In this document: positions 21,195 to 34,627 of the stretch, piece after piece
Layout: the number at the start of each line of letters is the position of its first letter
How positions within the stretch are numbered: position 1 is the stretch's first letter
DNA from: Marsupella aquatica
Taxonomy: Eukaryota > Marchantiophyta
DNA: 64,000 nt
Direction of reading: 5' to 3'
NCBI GenBank assembly: GCA_973895155.1
Contig: OZ316894.1
Location: 9,796,001 to 9,860,000 of the forward strand
Translations under genes and position numbers: made by a program
Notes under the pieces: model-generated
The model's input: the letters and a program-made list of their open reading frames with translations, nothing else
Told to the model about the DNA's origin: nothing
The model's database searches: none

Positions 21195-21246
21195 TGGCAC
21201 GATCGCCTTATGGACGTTCACAACCATTCTTCTAGTGATAGTGCAG
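21195..21246 (+). pseudogene. Possible relic exon at the start of the lost cytochrome b5 domain
   Basis: A short open stretch reads MDVHNHSSSDSA and ends at a good donor (GCAG then GTAAGC). Plant nitrate reductases have a closely similar HSSADSAW segment where the cytochrome b5 domain begins. It lies about 270 bp past the stop of the gene above, on the same strand. I see no following exon with the HPGG haem motif before the convergent gene. The match is short. Confidence 0.4.
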
Positions 21247-21752
21247 GTAAGCAAATGTTCGTCAGAATCGGAAACTTGCACATACAGTACAGATCACAAA
21301 GACGTAAGCTGGAAATGGGAGCACATTCGAAATGTCTTCAATTAAAAACTCTTGCCTTTGGACAGGAAACCAAGTCTCAAAAAAGAGACTAATATTGTGC
21401 ATTCCTAAATACACAGCATGATTGCCCTTGATGATCCTACTTTTTGACACAAGTTTTAATTTTATCAGTACCGAGTGGAATCTCAGTGCCATCGAGTGTC
21501 TCATGAATTCGCTAGTGTATTCCTCAAGGGGAATCCAATCATATATTCTCTGATCGCTTCTGGGATGAGTTTTCGTGTACATATTCTTACCAGATGGTAA
21601 GAGACAACACATACGGCAAAGAATAATTTACGAAAGGTGCTCTCATTAGAATGAAGCGTGCCTCGTTCCTACCAGAGCCGACAAAACTCTCTTGTAGGAC
21701 TCTGATCAAAGTCATTAGCGGAGAACAATCCACAACACGAATGTCTTGAAGC

Positions 21753-24700
21753 TTAGTTGTCGCTTCTGTCTGGTTTCACCTTAAGGGCTTGACCAATCCT
21801 TAAGCACGTCATAGCATTGCCGGCATTAGAACCACCAGTTTGGAACGTGCTCATCTCATCTTGCAAACCACTATACAATGTTACCAGGAACTGTTCATTC
21901 TCAAGGCCATACAAGTACATACCTTGATCTATCTGCACACCACACGTGAAGAAAATTAGCCAACTTCACTTCTACAAAAGCTACTGAAAACACTGTAGTC
22001 TATCAAATTACTGACCCTCGAACCAAACGGCAAAACCTGGTATTGAGAACCAGAGGTAATGCATGACGCATCCTCATGTCCAAGTGTAGATAAGCAGCTA
22101 CCCGGATCCCAAAATATGGATCGTCGAGAGAGGATCCTTTAAAGCATTAACTCAAGCCTTGTGATGAATCAGGAGAAAAGGATTTATTCTGGTAGAGAGT
22201 TTTGAAACAATTCACGACATGGATGTATCAAAGTTTTCTCGCGACCCACTAGAGATGATTGCAGTACACAGGAGGTTAAAGATATCTGTGACTTACCTCA
22301 GACAAGGAGCAAAAAGCTTCCGGATCTGCCTGCAGTATTTCACGGGCAGCCTGTCCTGAGCAGGTGGCATATAGCTGTGTCTTTTGGCCTGGATAAGTAT
22401 CCAACAATAAAGCTGTGAGAAAAAATGTGGGAACAGTGTCTTTTATTTCACATGTTTGTCTACAAAAGTTGCACATCCAAATGTTGGGAACCGCTTGGCC
22501 AATGACTGGGCGTCCACAGCAAGTATGGCAATATTTTACTTGCACACCATGTTGCACCAGACTCCCAGTGCGAACCCTGCATACCTGATTTCAAGAGCAA
22601 GAAAAATCTCATGAATTCAGCAGCGGTTTGGAGGAAACATGTTTGCCTCAAAAGTTCATAACTGTAGGTAATTCTTCGTAGCAGTCCATGGAAACAACGT
22701 TTTGACCATATAAAATATAAGAAAAAATTCAAATGAAGGCTAATACACCTCGGTAAATGTCCTAAGGTCGGGCTTGTAAGAAATACGAAGATAATTCGAT
22801 GACTACTAGCCTTCTTGGTAAGCCCGTGTCAGTTACTTACTTGAACCATGAGAGTCGAAGAAGAGACCTTCGATAAGGGGACAACTCTATGAAGACAAGA
22901 AGTTGATAACAACGCAGGAAGCTGCGTCATGTTTACCAACGAGACCACTCCATGCTTTTCTGTCCAGGTACACTCCAATCTACAAGAGGCAAGAGAGACC
23001 ACCGATGAAATCCACGACTTCATGCAAGGGCTCAAATGTTTACATCGACATCAGAAATTGTTTGATGCTTAGCAAAAACAACATCAGGCCTGGAAGGTCC
23101 TACGTAGGCATATCGTAAATTTAAAGTTGCACAATTGTGTACTTAAACTGCGATCACTGATGGATTCAAAACTATTCATCGTGAGTGTCGTCTCCTATTA
23201 CCACCTGCGTCATATGCAATACTACAAAGTGGAGCTAAGCATCGAAAGAGGTCCTGATGGGAGATGTTGTTCTAACGATAAGCTTACACGCCATTTGAAC
23301 CAATTTTTGTCACAATTCCACTGATGAACAGTATCTGACCGACATGCATCTCTCCAGCTGACCTGCACATACCCAGAAGAGACTCAAAAATGCAGAAAGA
23401 CAGACCTTGTTCTCAATGCTAAAAAGGTTGTCTGCAAAAATTGCTTCGTACGCTTGAAGACAACGAAGATCGTACCACTGGTCATTGAAGTGAAGATTGA
23501 TGTTAAGAACTCCAGTGTTGTCACCAATTCTCATTACATACGCGCAGTTGTATGTTCCCAAATTGTGCTTTACGGTATTGTCCAAGTCAGGAGTTCGCGA
23601 GAGGTGGGTGACCAATCCATACAAGGTTACATTTGACATCTTGGATCGCACGCTTTCGACCAAGAGCTGTGAGTCATGCGGTATGGTAAGAAAATACACA
23701 GCAAAGATGCTTCCCTATTCAAGTCTTAGTATCAACTTGAATGTTGCAGAGACAGATACGACGACTACTAATGGCTGCAGTTGGCCCTGGAATGAGAATG
23801 AATAAGTAGCTTCAAAGATTATGGACCTTCTCGGGACCAGACAGAAACTTTCTCGATACTAAGGCAACAATTCAGGCAGGCCGACAAGTGGATTCCCATA
23901 CATGTAATTGAAAAACACTTTTAAACATTATTACATCTAGATGGGTCACAGCATAGGGACCAATGATAGAAGTTGCCCCGGAAACAGCTGGTACAGGAGG
24001 TGAGCAGCATACCCTTTGACCCTTCTCAAGGGATTCTATTGTGTTGGTTTGGAGTTGATTCTCTTCTCCCGTTGCCTTTGAACACCATGCCAGGGCGCTT
24101 CGTTAGCTTATTGCACTTCCTAAATGAAGAGAATGGCAAACTTGCATCTCTTCATAAGAGAATGCTGAAAACTGCATTTCAAACAACTGAAGAAACCATT
24201 TAAAGAAGAGCTGATAGGATGGAGTTGACAAGTAGTGGCAGAGTTTCTTCAGTTTCTTCAACAACACCCAAATTCTTGCACGTGAACAAAGTGACTGAAG
24301 GAAGGGTCATCCAAACACCAAAACAATGCAAGAATCTCAGCAAAATACCTGCTCTCCCACGGGCACGAATGGGACGGTGTACAGCCTTGTGTTAATCTTA
24401 TACTCGAAGAAGAGTCCAGATACCGTGCAATTGTCACTTTCCAGTTCACACACAATCCAAGGACGCTCAATTGCTACCATGCTTCCTTTGCTGCTCTTCA
24501 TCACAAACAAAAACAGAGGAACCTGAGATTGTTTGCACGACCGTCAGCAATTGATAGCCTATCCTTCTAGATGTTTTCATTGGGGCACCTAGAAGGCATT
24601 TGAAGAGGGCTGATGTCATTGACTCCACGGTATAGTGGCTGGCAACAAAAACCCTTCACTTACTGCATGCGATAGGGATCCCCTGTTGGGGCACACTAGC

Positions 24701-26638
24701 CTTACGCAGATGGATAGGAGATTCATGGAATAGCAACTCCGAAACTTTTGCAGTGAAATTGGTCTGGTCAGGCAAGGTCTGAGTCCACTTAATCCTGAAG
24801 AGAGCAATTACCTGAGCAGATCACTTAAAGAAACCTGGTCATTCCAAAGAAAGAAAGGCAGAGCATCCCCATTGTCATCACGTAGAGTAAGTCGACGATG
24901 CAGCCCAACGACTTCTATTTCCTCCACCCTAAACAACACCCTCTAATGAGTTAGTCTCAGGCTTCCTCAAAGCATCTAGACAACTCTGATATTGAGCCAA
25001 TGAATACATACAATCACAAGATCAGACTACAGATTCTTGACAATGTTGCCAGAATCAGCTCAATAGCACGATCTCTTTCCAGAAAAATAATTGGCACCGC
25101 AACATGTTTCCAAACAGGCAGATGCCTTATTGAACTAGACAATGTGTTGTACAAAGACACGAAGGATTGCGCCCTAGATACCTTGCATAAAAATAGAAGT
25201 CTGTGCCTGCTTTAATGTTGCTCAGCTGTATGCTCGAGAAGTAGTCGTTACAAAACTTAGCACCCAATAATACAACGTCGTCTTCGTGCTCCTGCGAATT
25301 GCCAATCAGTACGACAAAAAAACCGTAGGTGGGGGTTTGACTGAGAAGCTTTTTTCAAGCAAGCCGAGAATATTGAAAGGCCATGAGATCTAGGGATAAA
25401 ACAAATTGCGAAGTGCCCAGCAAATTTGTCGAAGAGATTAATTTATCTCAGTCCCTAAAAGCAGCGTACACAATAGGTTTGGGAAGGCATGAAACCACAC
25501 CTCATCCAACACGATCACAAGGAACTCCGTCGGCAGTAATCGCGGTGGAACTGAACCCCAATTAGGTGCATTATTCAATCCACATCCGGTGAGGCGGATC
25601 TCCCTGGACTTTTTCAGGATCCCTTCTTTTTCATCAACGAGATCATAAAACCTGCGATATCCAGTACAGTGGCATCTTGATTAGAAAGAGCGTTTGTGCT
25701 CGAAAATGGTGCTGGTATCTGTGGCCTGGTGAAGCAAGCAGATATGTACCGAAGTGGGCTTAAAATTGAATCCCAAGGACCAGAATGGCCTGGGAAGGAT
25801 GAGATTGGAATTGGAAGACAAATTACTTGCTGTGGAGATACATTTCAATGGTGTTGAAGCTCCATGCGTCTCCAAGGGTGAGCAAACAATTCGTAGTGCC
25901 TGTATTACAGACCAAAATTCAGCTCAACTGATGTTGCACATAAAAACTCACTACGAATGAAGAGGTTGCCATTCTTGTTCACTTGAAGCCAATTAAAAGC
26001 ACATCCTTTACAATGCACAAATTTTCGTTTGGATCCTTGCTCAGAAACTTCATGCCCTTCCCTTTGGCCAAAAACAAAGCTAGAAATGGTAAGTAGAACG
26101 AAGGCTCCCATGGGAATTGATTGACCAACCTGGAAGGATCTGAACATCGAGAATGACGACATCCAAAACAGCCTCCAAGGCAACGAATTTGCTCTCTAAT
26201 ATGGAATCGATAGATGTCACCTTCGTGCCCAGCGGCTGCTTTTGCTTCCGGAGCTGATAACCATCATTACTCCTCGAATCTGAACCGCTTCTGCCCGTGA
26301 ATCTAACGCATCTTTCGATGCGGACCCTCTCCAGCCAGGACTAATCACACCCAATCACCAGATCTAAGTTCGAATTCCAAGTCTAAAGAACACAGAATGG
26401 AAAAAATTAACGACAATAGGACCGAACTTAAAGGGCCTACCTCATACAGGTCCGAGAGCAAAATAGCTGATGTGACACCACCTGGATAAGCTTTGCAGCA
26501 GCTCAAAAGCCTCGAGCAAACCCAGCTCCAGCTAGGCTGATTAATTTGAGTATCCTCCTGCAGTTCTTTCTGGAAACTTTCATAGAGCATCCGTCTGGCA
26601 GTCTCCACGAAGGATACAAACACATCATCCGCACTCAT
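21753..26638 (-). CDS. OB-fold and zinc-ribbon protein, plant Cdc24-like, many exons
   Basis: The start is MSADDVFVSFVETARRM at 26638. Exon 1 ends at about 26452. Exon 2 (about 26335-26130) includes GTKVTSIDSILESKF. Exon 3 (about 25893-25827) reads GTTNCLLTLGDAWSF. Exon 4 (about 25655-25505) includes EIRLTGCGLN and RLLPTEFLVIVLDE. Later exons hold an OB-like segment (24350-24516, RPWIVCELESDNCTVSGLFF) and another (about 23454-23640, SNVTLYGLVTHLSRTPD). A C-terminal zinc ribbon follows (YCHTC with CNFCRQTC, 22290-22557), and a last exon ends DRSDN at 21753. OB folds followed by a C4-type ribbon resemble RPA1 C-termini. The exon texts fit my memory of plant proteins annotated as Cdc24 OB-domain family, whose fission yeast namesake acts with Dna2 in lagging-strand maturation. 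I did not resolve every exon. Confidence 0.6.
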
Positions 26639-29600
26639 CTCTCTCGTTATCTACCACAAGCTTAAGGTGTTTGTCATTAACTGAGCAGGCAAACCATCGA
26701 AGAATTAAGGGACTATTCCTAAATCTCAGTCACTCTCTCCGGTCCAGTCTGTTCCTCGAATTCCGTCCACCCAAGAGTCAGTCCGGGGTTTAACACTGCA
26801 AAGCTACAACAGACTCTACATGTTGAGCACTATCTCCGCCCCGCACAAATAATGGAGTTTCCAAGTCATTCACTCTTCCTGTAGCCGCTTAACATAGAGT
26901 TTAACTTCACCTTACTGAATGTAGGTTTCTTCAATCTTCTTCTTATTTTCTCGCGCTTTATTACCTTGACTGACCGTGCATTCCTGTCCCGTTGCAGCTA
27001 ATCAATCCTCTCCCATCGGTCCAATGCACCTTTGGCTAGCATCCAGAGATAAAACTCAGTGACAAGAATTCCTCTCTCGACGTCCAGGCTCTCTTATACG
27101 CAAAAACTCCTGTGCCCAATACGACCCGTAGTACGCGTTTTTCAAATCTCAAGTGACGATACGTGGGCAAGAAATATTCCTGATAAGATATTCGAATTCC
27201 CCCCTTCTCCAACACTCATTCATTTCTGTCCCCATGCTTCTCGTGTACTCCCCCTATCTCTATCTCATGGGTTGTTGTTCTCTGTTACCTTCTGCTGCCT
27301 TCAATGTAAGCTCAGCACGACAATCAATCGGCACGCTCCCGAATTGCCACCCTCTTCTTCCCCACAGTCCTCTGCCAGCCTCTCTCTCGCTCCCTGTCGT
27401 CCATCTTCCGGAAAGCCTACAAATGGTCCACCCTTCTTCGTCAAACTGGAAAGCAGAAATGTGCCCAGTGTCAAGCCACCATTGACGAGAAAACAAGCCC
27501 CCACAAAATGGGCTCCAGCCGCAGCCCTCAGCTGCCTCCCTGCCTACCTCCCTGCTACTGCTGCCTCCCTGTCTCCCTGCCTGCCTTGCCTGCCTGCCTG
27601 CCTTCTGCTTCTGCCTCCTGCCCCTGCCCAAGGAGCATCACCCAGGTAATCAACAGTGCTCTGTAACAAGTAGTGAATGGCCAGCAATCTAGCTCCCCAA
27701 ACACACACACGCGTGATGATCTATGTACAATGGTGTTGCTTTGCTTTGCCTCTCCGATCTCTCCTCTCTCGTCTATCATCACTCTCTACTTTCTCCTCTC
27801 CACTCGGTCTCCTCTTCTCTCCTCGCCAATCCTCTTTCTTCAGCTCCTCCTGCCTTTGATGAATCCTCCTCTCCTCTCCTCTCCTCTCCAGGAAATTGTC
27901 AAATGCTTCATGACTGTCATCTCTCGAGGCCTTTCGACAGTTCAATGCGCAAACCCACACCCCCAGAATCCAACAGACAACACGCCACCCATTCAGCTCC
28001 CCCCACTCTCCCCACCCCCACTCCTAAACCCTTCCCGGGCTTCCCGCCAGAACGCTCAGCTCAGGGTCTCCCCCGGTCTGACCGTGGTCAACTCAACCGG
28101 GCTGGGGTCTACTAAACTGTAGGGACTGTACCACAGTTTCCGTGTCAGAAACGGATACGGTGCTGCTCTACAGTAGTTAGTGTAGAGTGGCAGAGGTCGT
28201 CAGCCTGACCACACTCTGAGGCGCTGAGCCTCTCTCTGATGTCTGAATGATGGGGCTCTTTTAGCGGTTGGCCTTCCCAGGTTGGCAGGATTCGCTTTGT
28301 TTATTTGTAGGGGCAGGTCTAATTTCTGAGGGTTCTACTAAATGTGGGAATTTATAGGGGGGGAGTCTGGTACTCTGGTGGGAACGAACTTATCCTCTAG
28401 GGAACCGCAAAACCTTCCAAGGGGGGTGATTGGTCGGCCTCGGCTGAATTTGGACTTTTGTGCTAGGTGAAAGATCTTTTATGGGGGGGACTAGCCCTAA
28501 ATGAGAGCACCCCCACTGGTCCACTACTGTAGCGCCAGGCCCTTGAGTGAGTGTAAGGGGACCAGTCCAAGGGCCCAGGTTTTGAACTGCTATAGTGCCC
28601 AGCATTATGTCCTCCTGAAATTGGCAGTCCGGCGTTCCACAGGCTAATGGGGCACAGCCCACCAAGACCAATCAACTACTGTAACTGGGCCTTGTCAAAT
28701 TTGATCTGGCAATTGCACTCATGGCTGGCACTTTTTGGTGAATGTGAAAGACGGGCCGGGTGGGGAAGCTTCACCCTTCACAAACCTGTATACATGGGCG
28801 CCTTACGAGCTCCCTAAACTCCCCAATGGCATGGCTGTTGGAGTGCAACTGTGGTCAGTAGTGCTCTAAATGCCCAAGGGCCTCAATTTTGCACATTTTC
28901 TGTAAAGGAGAATACTCCATTAATTTCATCCCTGGTGTTAAGTTTTAAAATTAGTTTCTACATAAAGCCAGAATGCCCTACCCATGACATAAGGCCTTCC
29001 TAAGTCTTTGCGGCTTTATTCCTCTAGAGAAAGAAAAGCAAATTTACAAACAAAAATTGTGTGCGAGTATTTAAGCAAGGAACAGAAACCAACAAGACTG
29101 GCCACAAACTCTAGAATGATGAGAGCGGCTGAGGTGGCCCCTTTAGAACATGACACTCCATGGAGGTGTAGAGCTTATTGCCAGGCCCTCCATCCGAGCC
29201 TCCATTGAGTGTTTGACATAACCTATTGTATTTAGTTATTGCCAAGCACTACACTAACGTGCAGAAATGATGACTGGTTTTTTCAAGGAGATAGAGTTTC
29301 TCAAAATAGAGTGTTTGTACCTCCCTGAAAAAAATAGTGTCACCATTTCTTCACTATTGAGTATTCTTGCCTGAAAAATAAAGTCAGAGTTCTTTGCGAT
29401 AAGGACAGAGCATCCCAACCTGCTGGGTTTGCCTATTAAGGGAGGTTTAAATATAGGACAGCCTACCAAGGAAGTGAGGGAGCTACCTCCAAACCTCAAA
29501 GGTGCGAAGATTATTTGAAGTCGCCATGACCACCTTTGGTTTATGAAGGACGCAGATTAGCTCTGGCTCAGATTTGGGCAGAGGAGTTGGGCACAGGACA

Positions 29601-30500
29601 TGTAACTAGGCCGTTGGTAGCGAGTTCCTCATCTTCAAAGGGTGACCAAACTCCCCCAAAAGAATGTTCAAACTGACAAGTCTTTGAGGCTGAAGTGTGT
29701 GGTGGACGAGTACTAAGAACTTCTTTGCCAAGAGCAATGTGGTAAATTTAGCTCCGAGTCTGAAGGTGCCAGCCATAGGTAGCCAGGGGGAAACACTTCA
29801 AAAGGTCGTGAATTACTCGTTTTCTATTAAATCATATTCCATAAGTTGGGATTGCAATAGAGTGGTGAAACGAAAAAGGGCGTTTGGGTGGGATTGCGCT
29901 CCCCAGAGCCTTGTACCAATACAATAGAAGAAAAGAAAAAGAGATTTGCCACATGATTGTAAAGGGACCCCAATATCCATAGTAGCGAATTCAAACATCT
30001 TCAAACGGTGGTCAAACTCCCCCAACAAACCTCCAGGATGGTCAAACCCGCCAAATTTCGCCACCAACCCAGGCATTTGTTAGGGGTAGCTCTAAATAGG
30101 AAAGTGGGAGGGAAGTTAGCGTGATACCTAATATAACTAATAACTGTAGCGGAGAACCCCAAACCTTCAACGTAGGGTGGTCAAACGCCACTAAATTTAG
30201 CCAGGGATGGAACGGAAATCAACGACACTGTAGTAGTAGGTACGGCCTTCCACTTTTTTCTGTTGGGCTGACTCTTGAGCCTTTTTGAGTGGATTGCCTC
30301 AATTTCGTTCGCGTGTCGCATCAATTTTTCTTTTACTCTCGAACGGAAAACTTTACGCCTGTCGTACCATTCTGGGAGGAAGGACTTTAGCGGTGGATTC
30401 GTTCGTGTGGAGTTTTTTCTTTCCAACCGGAACTTTTACTGAAAAGTAAACGAAGCCACTGTAGTGGAGTAGGATTCGAGGAGAAAGGATTCGTTGCAGG
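26639..30500. other. Intergenic with polypyrimidine and degenerate repeat DNA
   Basis: 27230-28120 is C/T-rich, with TGCC/TCCC iterations at about 27535-27605 and CTCTCC repeats at about 27867-27892. Long open frames here are proline/serine/leucine-rich low complexity on both strands, and I do not call them. 28120-30500 has scattered related phrases (GTCAAACTCCCCC near 29650 and 30010) like eroded repeats. No gene is supported. Confidence 0.5.
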
Positions 30501-30519
30501 GTAATCATCTTTTAAGCAA

Positions 30520-31440
30520 TTCTAACCTCGTCACTAGTGTGTGATGTGTACCTTCATTTCCTAGATCTATCCTGACCATTAGATATACCTAAATTTAATT
30601 AGAACCGTCAGATGTTTCCTCATTGAGGTAGTGGGTGGTGGGAAAGCGCATGGGACCCGCGAAAAGTGGCCAATCTGAAAAGCCACAAATGATAGGAGGA
30701 GTTTCGTCACTGAAAAGTACCTGATTCTTCATGTGAAGTTTATTTTCAGCTGAAACTTTTACGGAAAACTTAAATTCGTCACCACCGTAGTTTGTGATGT
30801 GCACCTTGATTTCCTTGGTTATGTCCTGACCATTAGATCTCCATAAATTTAAGTACAACCGTCAGATTGTGGTTGATTGAGGTAGTGGGTGATAGAAAAG
30901 CGCATGGGACCCGGGAAAAAGTGGCCATGTCAGCCAAAAGCCACACATGATTGGGGAGGAAGTGGTTATTTGGGAAGTTTTGCCACTAAAAAGTACATAT
31001 TTGATTTGTTCAGGTGAAGTGTTTTCCTAGCTGAAACATCTTCAGAAAACTTAAATTCGTATAGTGCATGATGTGTACCCAGATTTCCTAGATTCTACAC
31101 TGACCTTAGATCTCCCCAAGTTCAAGTAGAACCGTCAGATATCGACTAATTGAGGCAGTGGGTAATGGAAAAGCTTCATGGGACCCGAGAAAAGTGGCCA
31201 ATCTTAGCCAAAAGCCACAAATTAGTCAGGAGGAAGTTGAATTTGGGGAGTCTTCCCACTTAAAACATTCTACCCTGACCGTCAGATTGAGGCAAATTGA
31301 GGTAGTGGGTAATGGAAAAGCTTCATGGGACCCGGGAAAAGTGGCCAATCTTAGCCGAAAGCCACAAATGATTCGGGAGAAACCGGAATTCGGGGAGTTT
31401 TGCCACTAAAAAGTACGTGATTCATTCAGGTGAAGTTTAA
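30520..31440. repeat. Diverged tandem repeats, unit about 255-275 bp
   Basis: The phrase AACCGTCAGAT recurs at about 30603, 30857 and 31130, with a CTGACCGTCAGAT variant at about 31273. Each is followed by TTGAGG.AGTGGGT, then CATGGGACCCG, AAAAGTGGCCA and AAAGCCACA, and later by ACTAAAAAGTAC and TGAAGT. Spacings are about 254, 273 and 147 bp, the last unit being shortened. Confidence 0.85.
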
Positions 31441-31896
31441 TTTTATTTTCACCCTGAACCTTTTACAGAAAACTAATAATACAAAAACAAATGTATGGGA
31501 GTATGATTCGAGGAGAAAGGCTTTTAGCGTGGATAAAGGTTTTCAGTTCGTGTAGAGTTTACAGTGGCAGTGGGTTAGTTTAGTGTTTTTTCTGTTTCCG
31601 CCTTTTAGGGTGGCAGCGCAGCGCAGGCGCGCACCGACTAGATTCGGGCGGGGGCTGGTCTGGCCCGTGGTCTGGGCCCTGGCCACTGGGCACTGGCCGC
31701 CTGGCCTGCGCGCCTCCTGGCCTGGCCACCGGCGTGACAGAAGGAGGACGCGAGCGAAAAAGTTGGCCAGACCAGAGCGACGACCAGACCCCTTTTCGCA
31801 CAAATTCATCACTCACACATTCGTAAAATGAAGCCTATGGTGTAGGCTTAGGACAATGTGTAGCCTCGAATCCAAGCAATGCTTTGACCTGGGTAA

Positions 31897-32410
31897 GGGT
31901 GGCTTTACAAGACGTCGGGGGCAGTTCTTTCACTTTTCTGATATCCAAGATCCAATCCGGGCCATCCATTGGGGAGATAGTGCTGGAGTTCACTTTAGAA
32001 AACGTCGGGGCCAGTTTTGCTCATTGATTCTGCCGATCCTACATGGACTTCAGTGGGGCCCAACTTTTGCCGACGTGGAGCTCTTTTTTGTCCAGAATTT
32101 TAGACCACCTCCGTTGGAGGTCCCTTCATCCGGCCGCTTGGTCCATTCCTATTATGGGCAGTTTTCAATAAATGCGGACTCACAGGAACCAGCATTAGCC
32201 AAAGATTCAGGTGGAGTGGGTCCCAAGTTTGTCTTCTAGTCAATGATTCTAGCTACACTGGCCAGAGTTCCCTTACAAGACCTGGGGGCAATAAAAGTCT
32301 TCTAAATTCTCTATTAGCCCCGGTATACTGTTTTTAGCATGTGAAACTGCTGCTGGCTCAGCTTTGGTAGAAAAGGAAGCGAACGGCCCCGATGTCTTGT
32401 AAAGTGCCCC
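31897..32410. mobile_element. Harbinger-type MITE (514 bp)
   Basis: TAA flanks both ends (31894-31896 and 32411-32413). The left end reads GGGTGGCTTTACAAGACGTC and the right end, reverse-complemented, reads GGGGCACTTTACAAGACATC. These inverted ends closely resemble those of the complete Harbinger element at 33741-38590 (GGGGCACTTTACAAAA). There is no transposase. Additional TIR-like phrases inside (near 31995 and 32270) suggest nested or rearranged copies. Confidence 0.75.
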
Positions 32411-32427
32411 TAATTCTAATTAAAAGT

Positions 32428-32672
32428 TTTTCCCCCTGAAGATGGAGGGCCAGGGTGTCCTAAAGATCACCTTTAGAATTTAAAATTTTAAAAAACTTTA
32501 AGAAAGAGTTAAAATCAGCTAAGGGTCGTAAGGGAATGCAAGCTATTCTTTGACCAGGGTAATTTTAATGGGGTTTTCCCCTGAAATTGAATGACCAGGG
32601 TGTCCTAAAGATCACCTTTAGAATTTGAAAATTTTAAACCGTTTAAGAAAAAGTTCAAATCTGCTCGGGGTC
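32428..32672. repeat. Tandem pair, about 100-bp units
   Basis: GGGTGTCCTAAAGATCACCT then TTAGAATTT and AATTTTAAA, ending GGGTCGTAA, occurs at about 32428-32531 and again at 32571-32672 with small differences. Confidence 0.8.
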
Positions 32673-34627
32673 GTAAAGGTGACAAGGAGCTGACGTTAGG
32701 AACATTATTTTTTATTAAACTTCCTAGATTAATTTAATTCTGAACCCAAAAACAAAAGCTGTAGCAAAATTATGGAGACCGGCATGACAGGAGAAGGCGT
32801 ATATGGCCAAAGTTAGCCACTAAAAAATTGCTGCCTGTGACCTCCAATTTCTCCCAAACAAGCATGCATGGGATCTCCATCCAAACATTTTGAGCCCTGA
32901 TGGGCTCACAAAATTCTCCTTGTTTGATGAGCAAGTTTTTCCTACTCTAGGCCCATGTCGTCATGGTTAAAATGAATGTCCTAGTAGATCCCATACAAGC
33001 TTAGGAATTTTATTCTAGCAAAATGTGGGGAATCCATATCCTATCCAAGTTTTTATGATAGACCCCATCCAACTCTCTAATTTGTTTGAAATTGTGATTC
33101 TGAATTGAACATCCATGGATCACAACCTTTGATAGGATTCTTGAGTCATAAGGTGAGATTGGATCTCCACCAAAACATTGTAACTTTGATGGGATTCCAA
33201 AATTCTCTGAGATATGAAAGTAGATTCAGCATGTTTACTCTAAAACCATGTCATCCTACTTACAATAGTTTCTGCGGGTCCCATGCAAGCTTATGGGGAT
33301 TGCATCTGAGCAAAATGTTTGGGAGACAGATCCCATCAAGCTTATAACTTCGTTTGGATAGATCACCCAAACACACATTAGTTGCTTTGAACTGTCATGT
33401 TGTTTTTAAACAACACATCCTTCATCATGAATAATTATGTGTACTTTTAGGTATCACATATGTTTGGCTCATCAGAGTTCTTCAGTCGGACATGGTCTAC
33501 TCTATCCAAGCTTTAATTAGCTTCATTAAAATCTGTTTATATTCCTTTGTGGTATATATGACATAATGTACTGCCATTATTGCGAACTGCTACATATAAA
33601 AAAATGAAGGTTTTCACCAACTACAAATCCTCCCATACACATGTAAGCTAATTAAAGTATTCATTAATCCTGAGCATTCAGAGCAACTGTGACATGGATG
33701 GTGCATGGGAGCAAGCAACTGCCCGCAAGCACTACTCTTAGGGGCACTTTACAAAATGGGCGCCGTAGTTTTAGAGGTTTTTACCAGAGCTGAAAGAGAG
33801 CCCAGATTTTTATGTACAGCTAGTGTTCCAGACCTGACCAAGGCATAAAAACGGGTATATTGCTGCAGACTTGGTGTAAAGCGAATACAGACCGGGCAGG
33901 CTGAACCTTTACCATCCCAAACGTGGGAAGCTGTAGGGCTGGCAGGAACTCATCGTAGGCAGCAAACAGTTTACAAAGGTAAAACGTCGGAATCAAACGA
34001 ACCTTCATGAAAGTGCACACAAAGTGCATACTTTGTGCAAAATATTAGGTTTTCACTTCGAGCACACTAGGAGTATATCGGAAATGGACATCGAGAGAGC
34101 CAGTCTAGGGGCAAGTGAAGAACACGAGGCTAGTGAATAACTGGAGGCGACGAGACATTGCAGCCCGGGACATCAAGCAGAAGAAGCAACATCGAACTCT
34201 GCTCTGTCCAATGCCAGTAGGGAGGTGAGCACTTATCAAATTTCCTGAATTAAGAATGCGTATTGTAAATTGTAATCAGCTCCCTGTCCTGCTCTATTCT
34301 CTGTTGTGCTCTATCCCTTGTCAATATGTACCGTGCTCTATTCCCTGTCAATATCTGCCTGTCATGCTCTATTCCGGTTGCAACTCTACAAATTGGAAGC
34401 TACGTATTGTCTAAATGCTCTGTAAGGTATTTCCCAAATTTCATGAACTTCCTGAATTGAGAGAAACTCCCTGAATAAATGTAATTGAACTTCTTGTTTG
34501 TTTAATTTTCAGGTTGACAAGAGACAGAGAATTTTGATTCTCATAATTCTAAACTTAGTTGTCCAAATCATCATCATTCACAATAATCAGACAAACCAAG
34601 CTGCTCTAGTATTGGCTACCACCGGCC

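Noticed and set aside
27059-28122. Several long open frames on both strands
   Set aside because: They follow C/T-rich low-complexity DNA; composition alone explains them.
31543-31831. GC-rich open frames on both strands (Arg/Pro-rich)
   Set aside because: Overlapping frames in a GC patch with no motif; probably repeat-derived.
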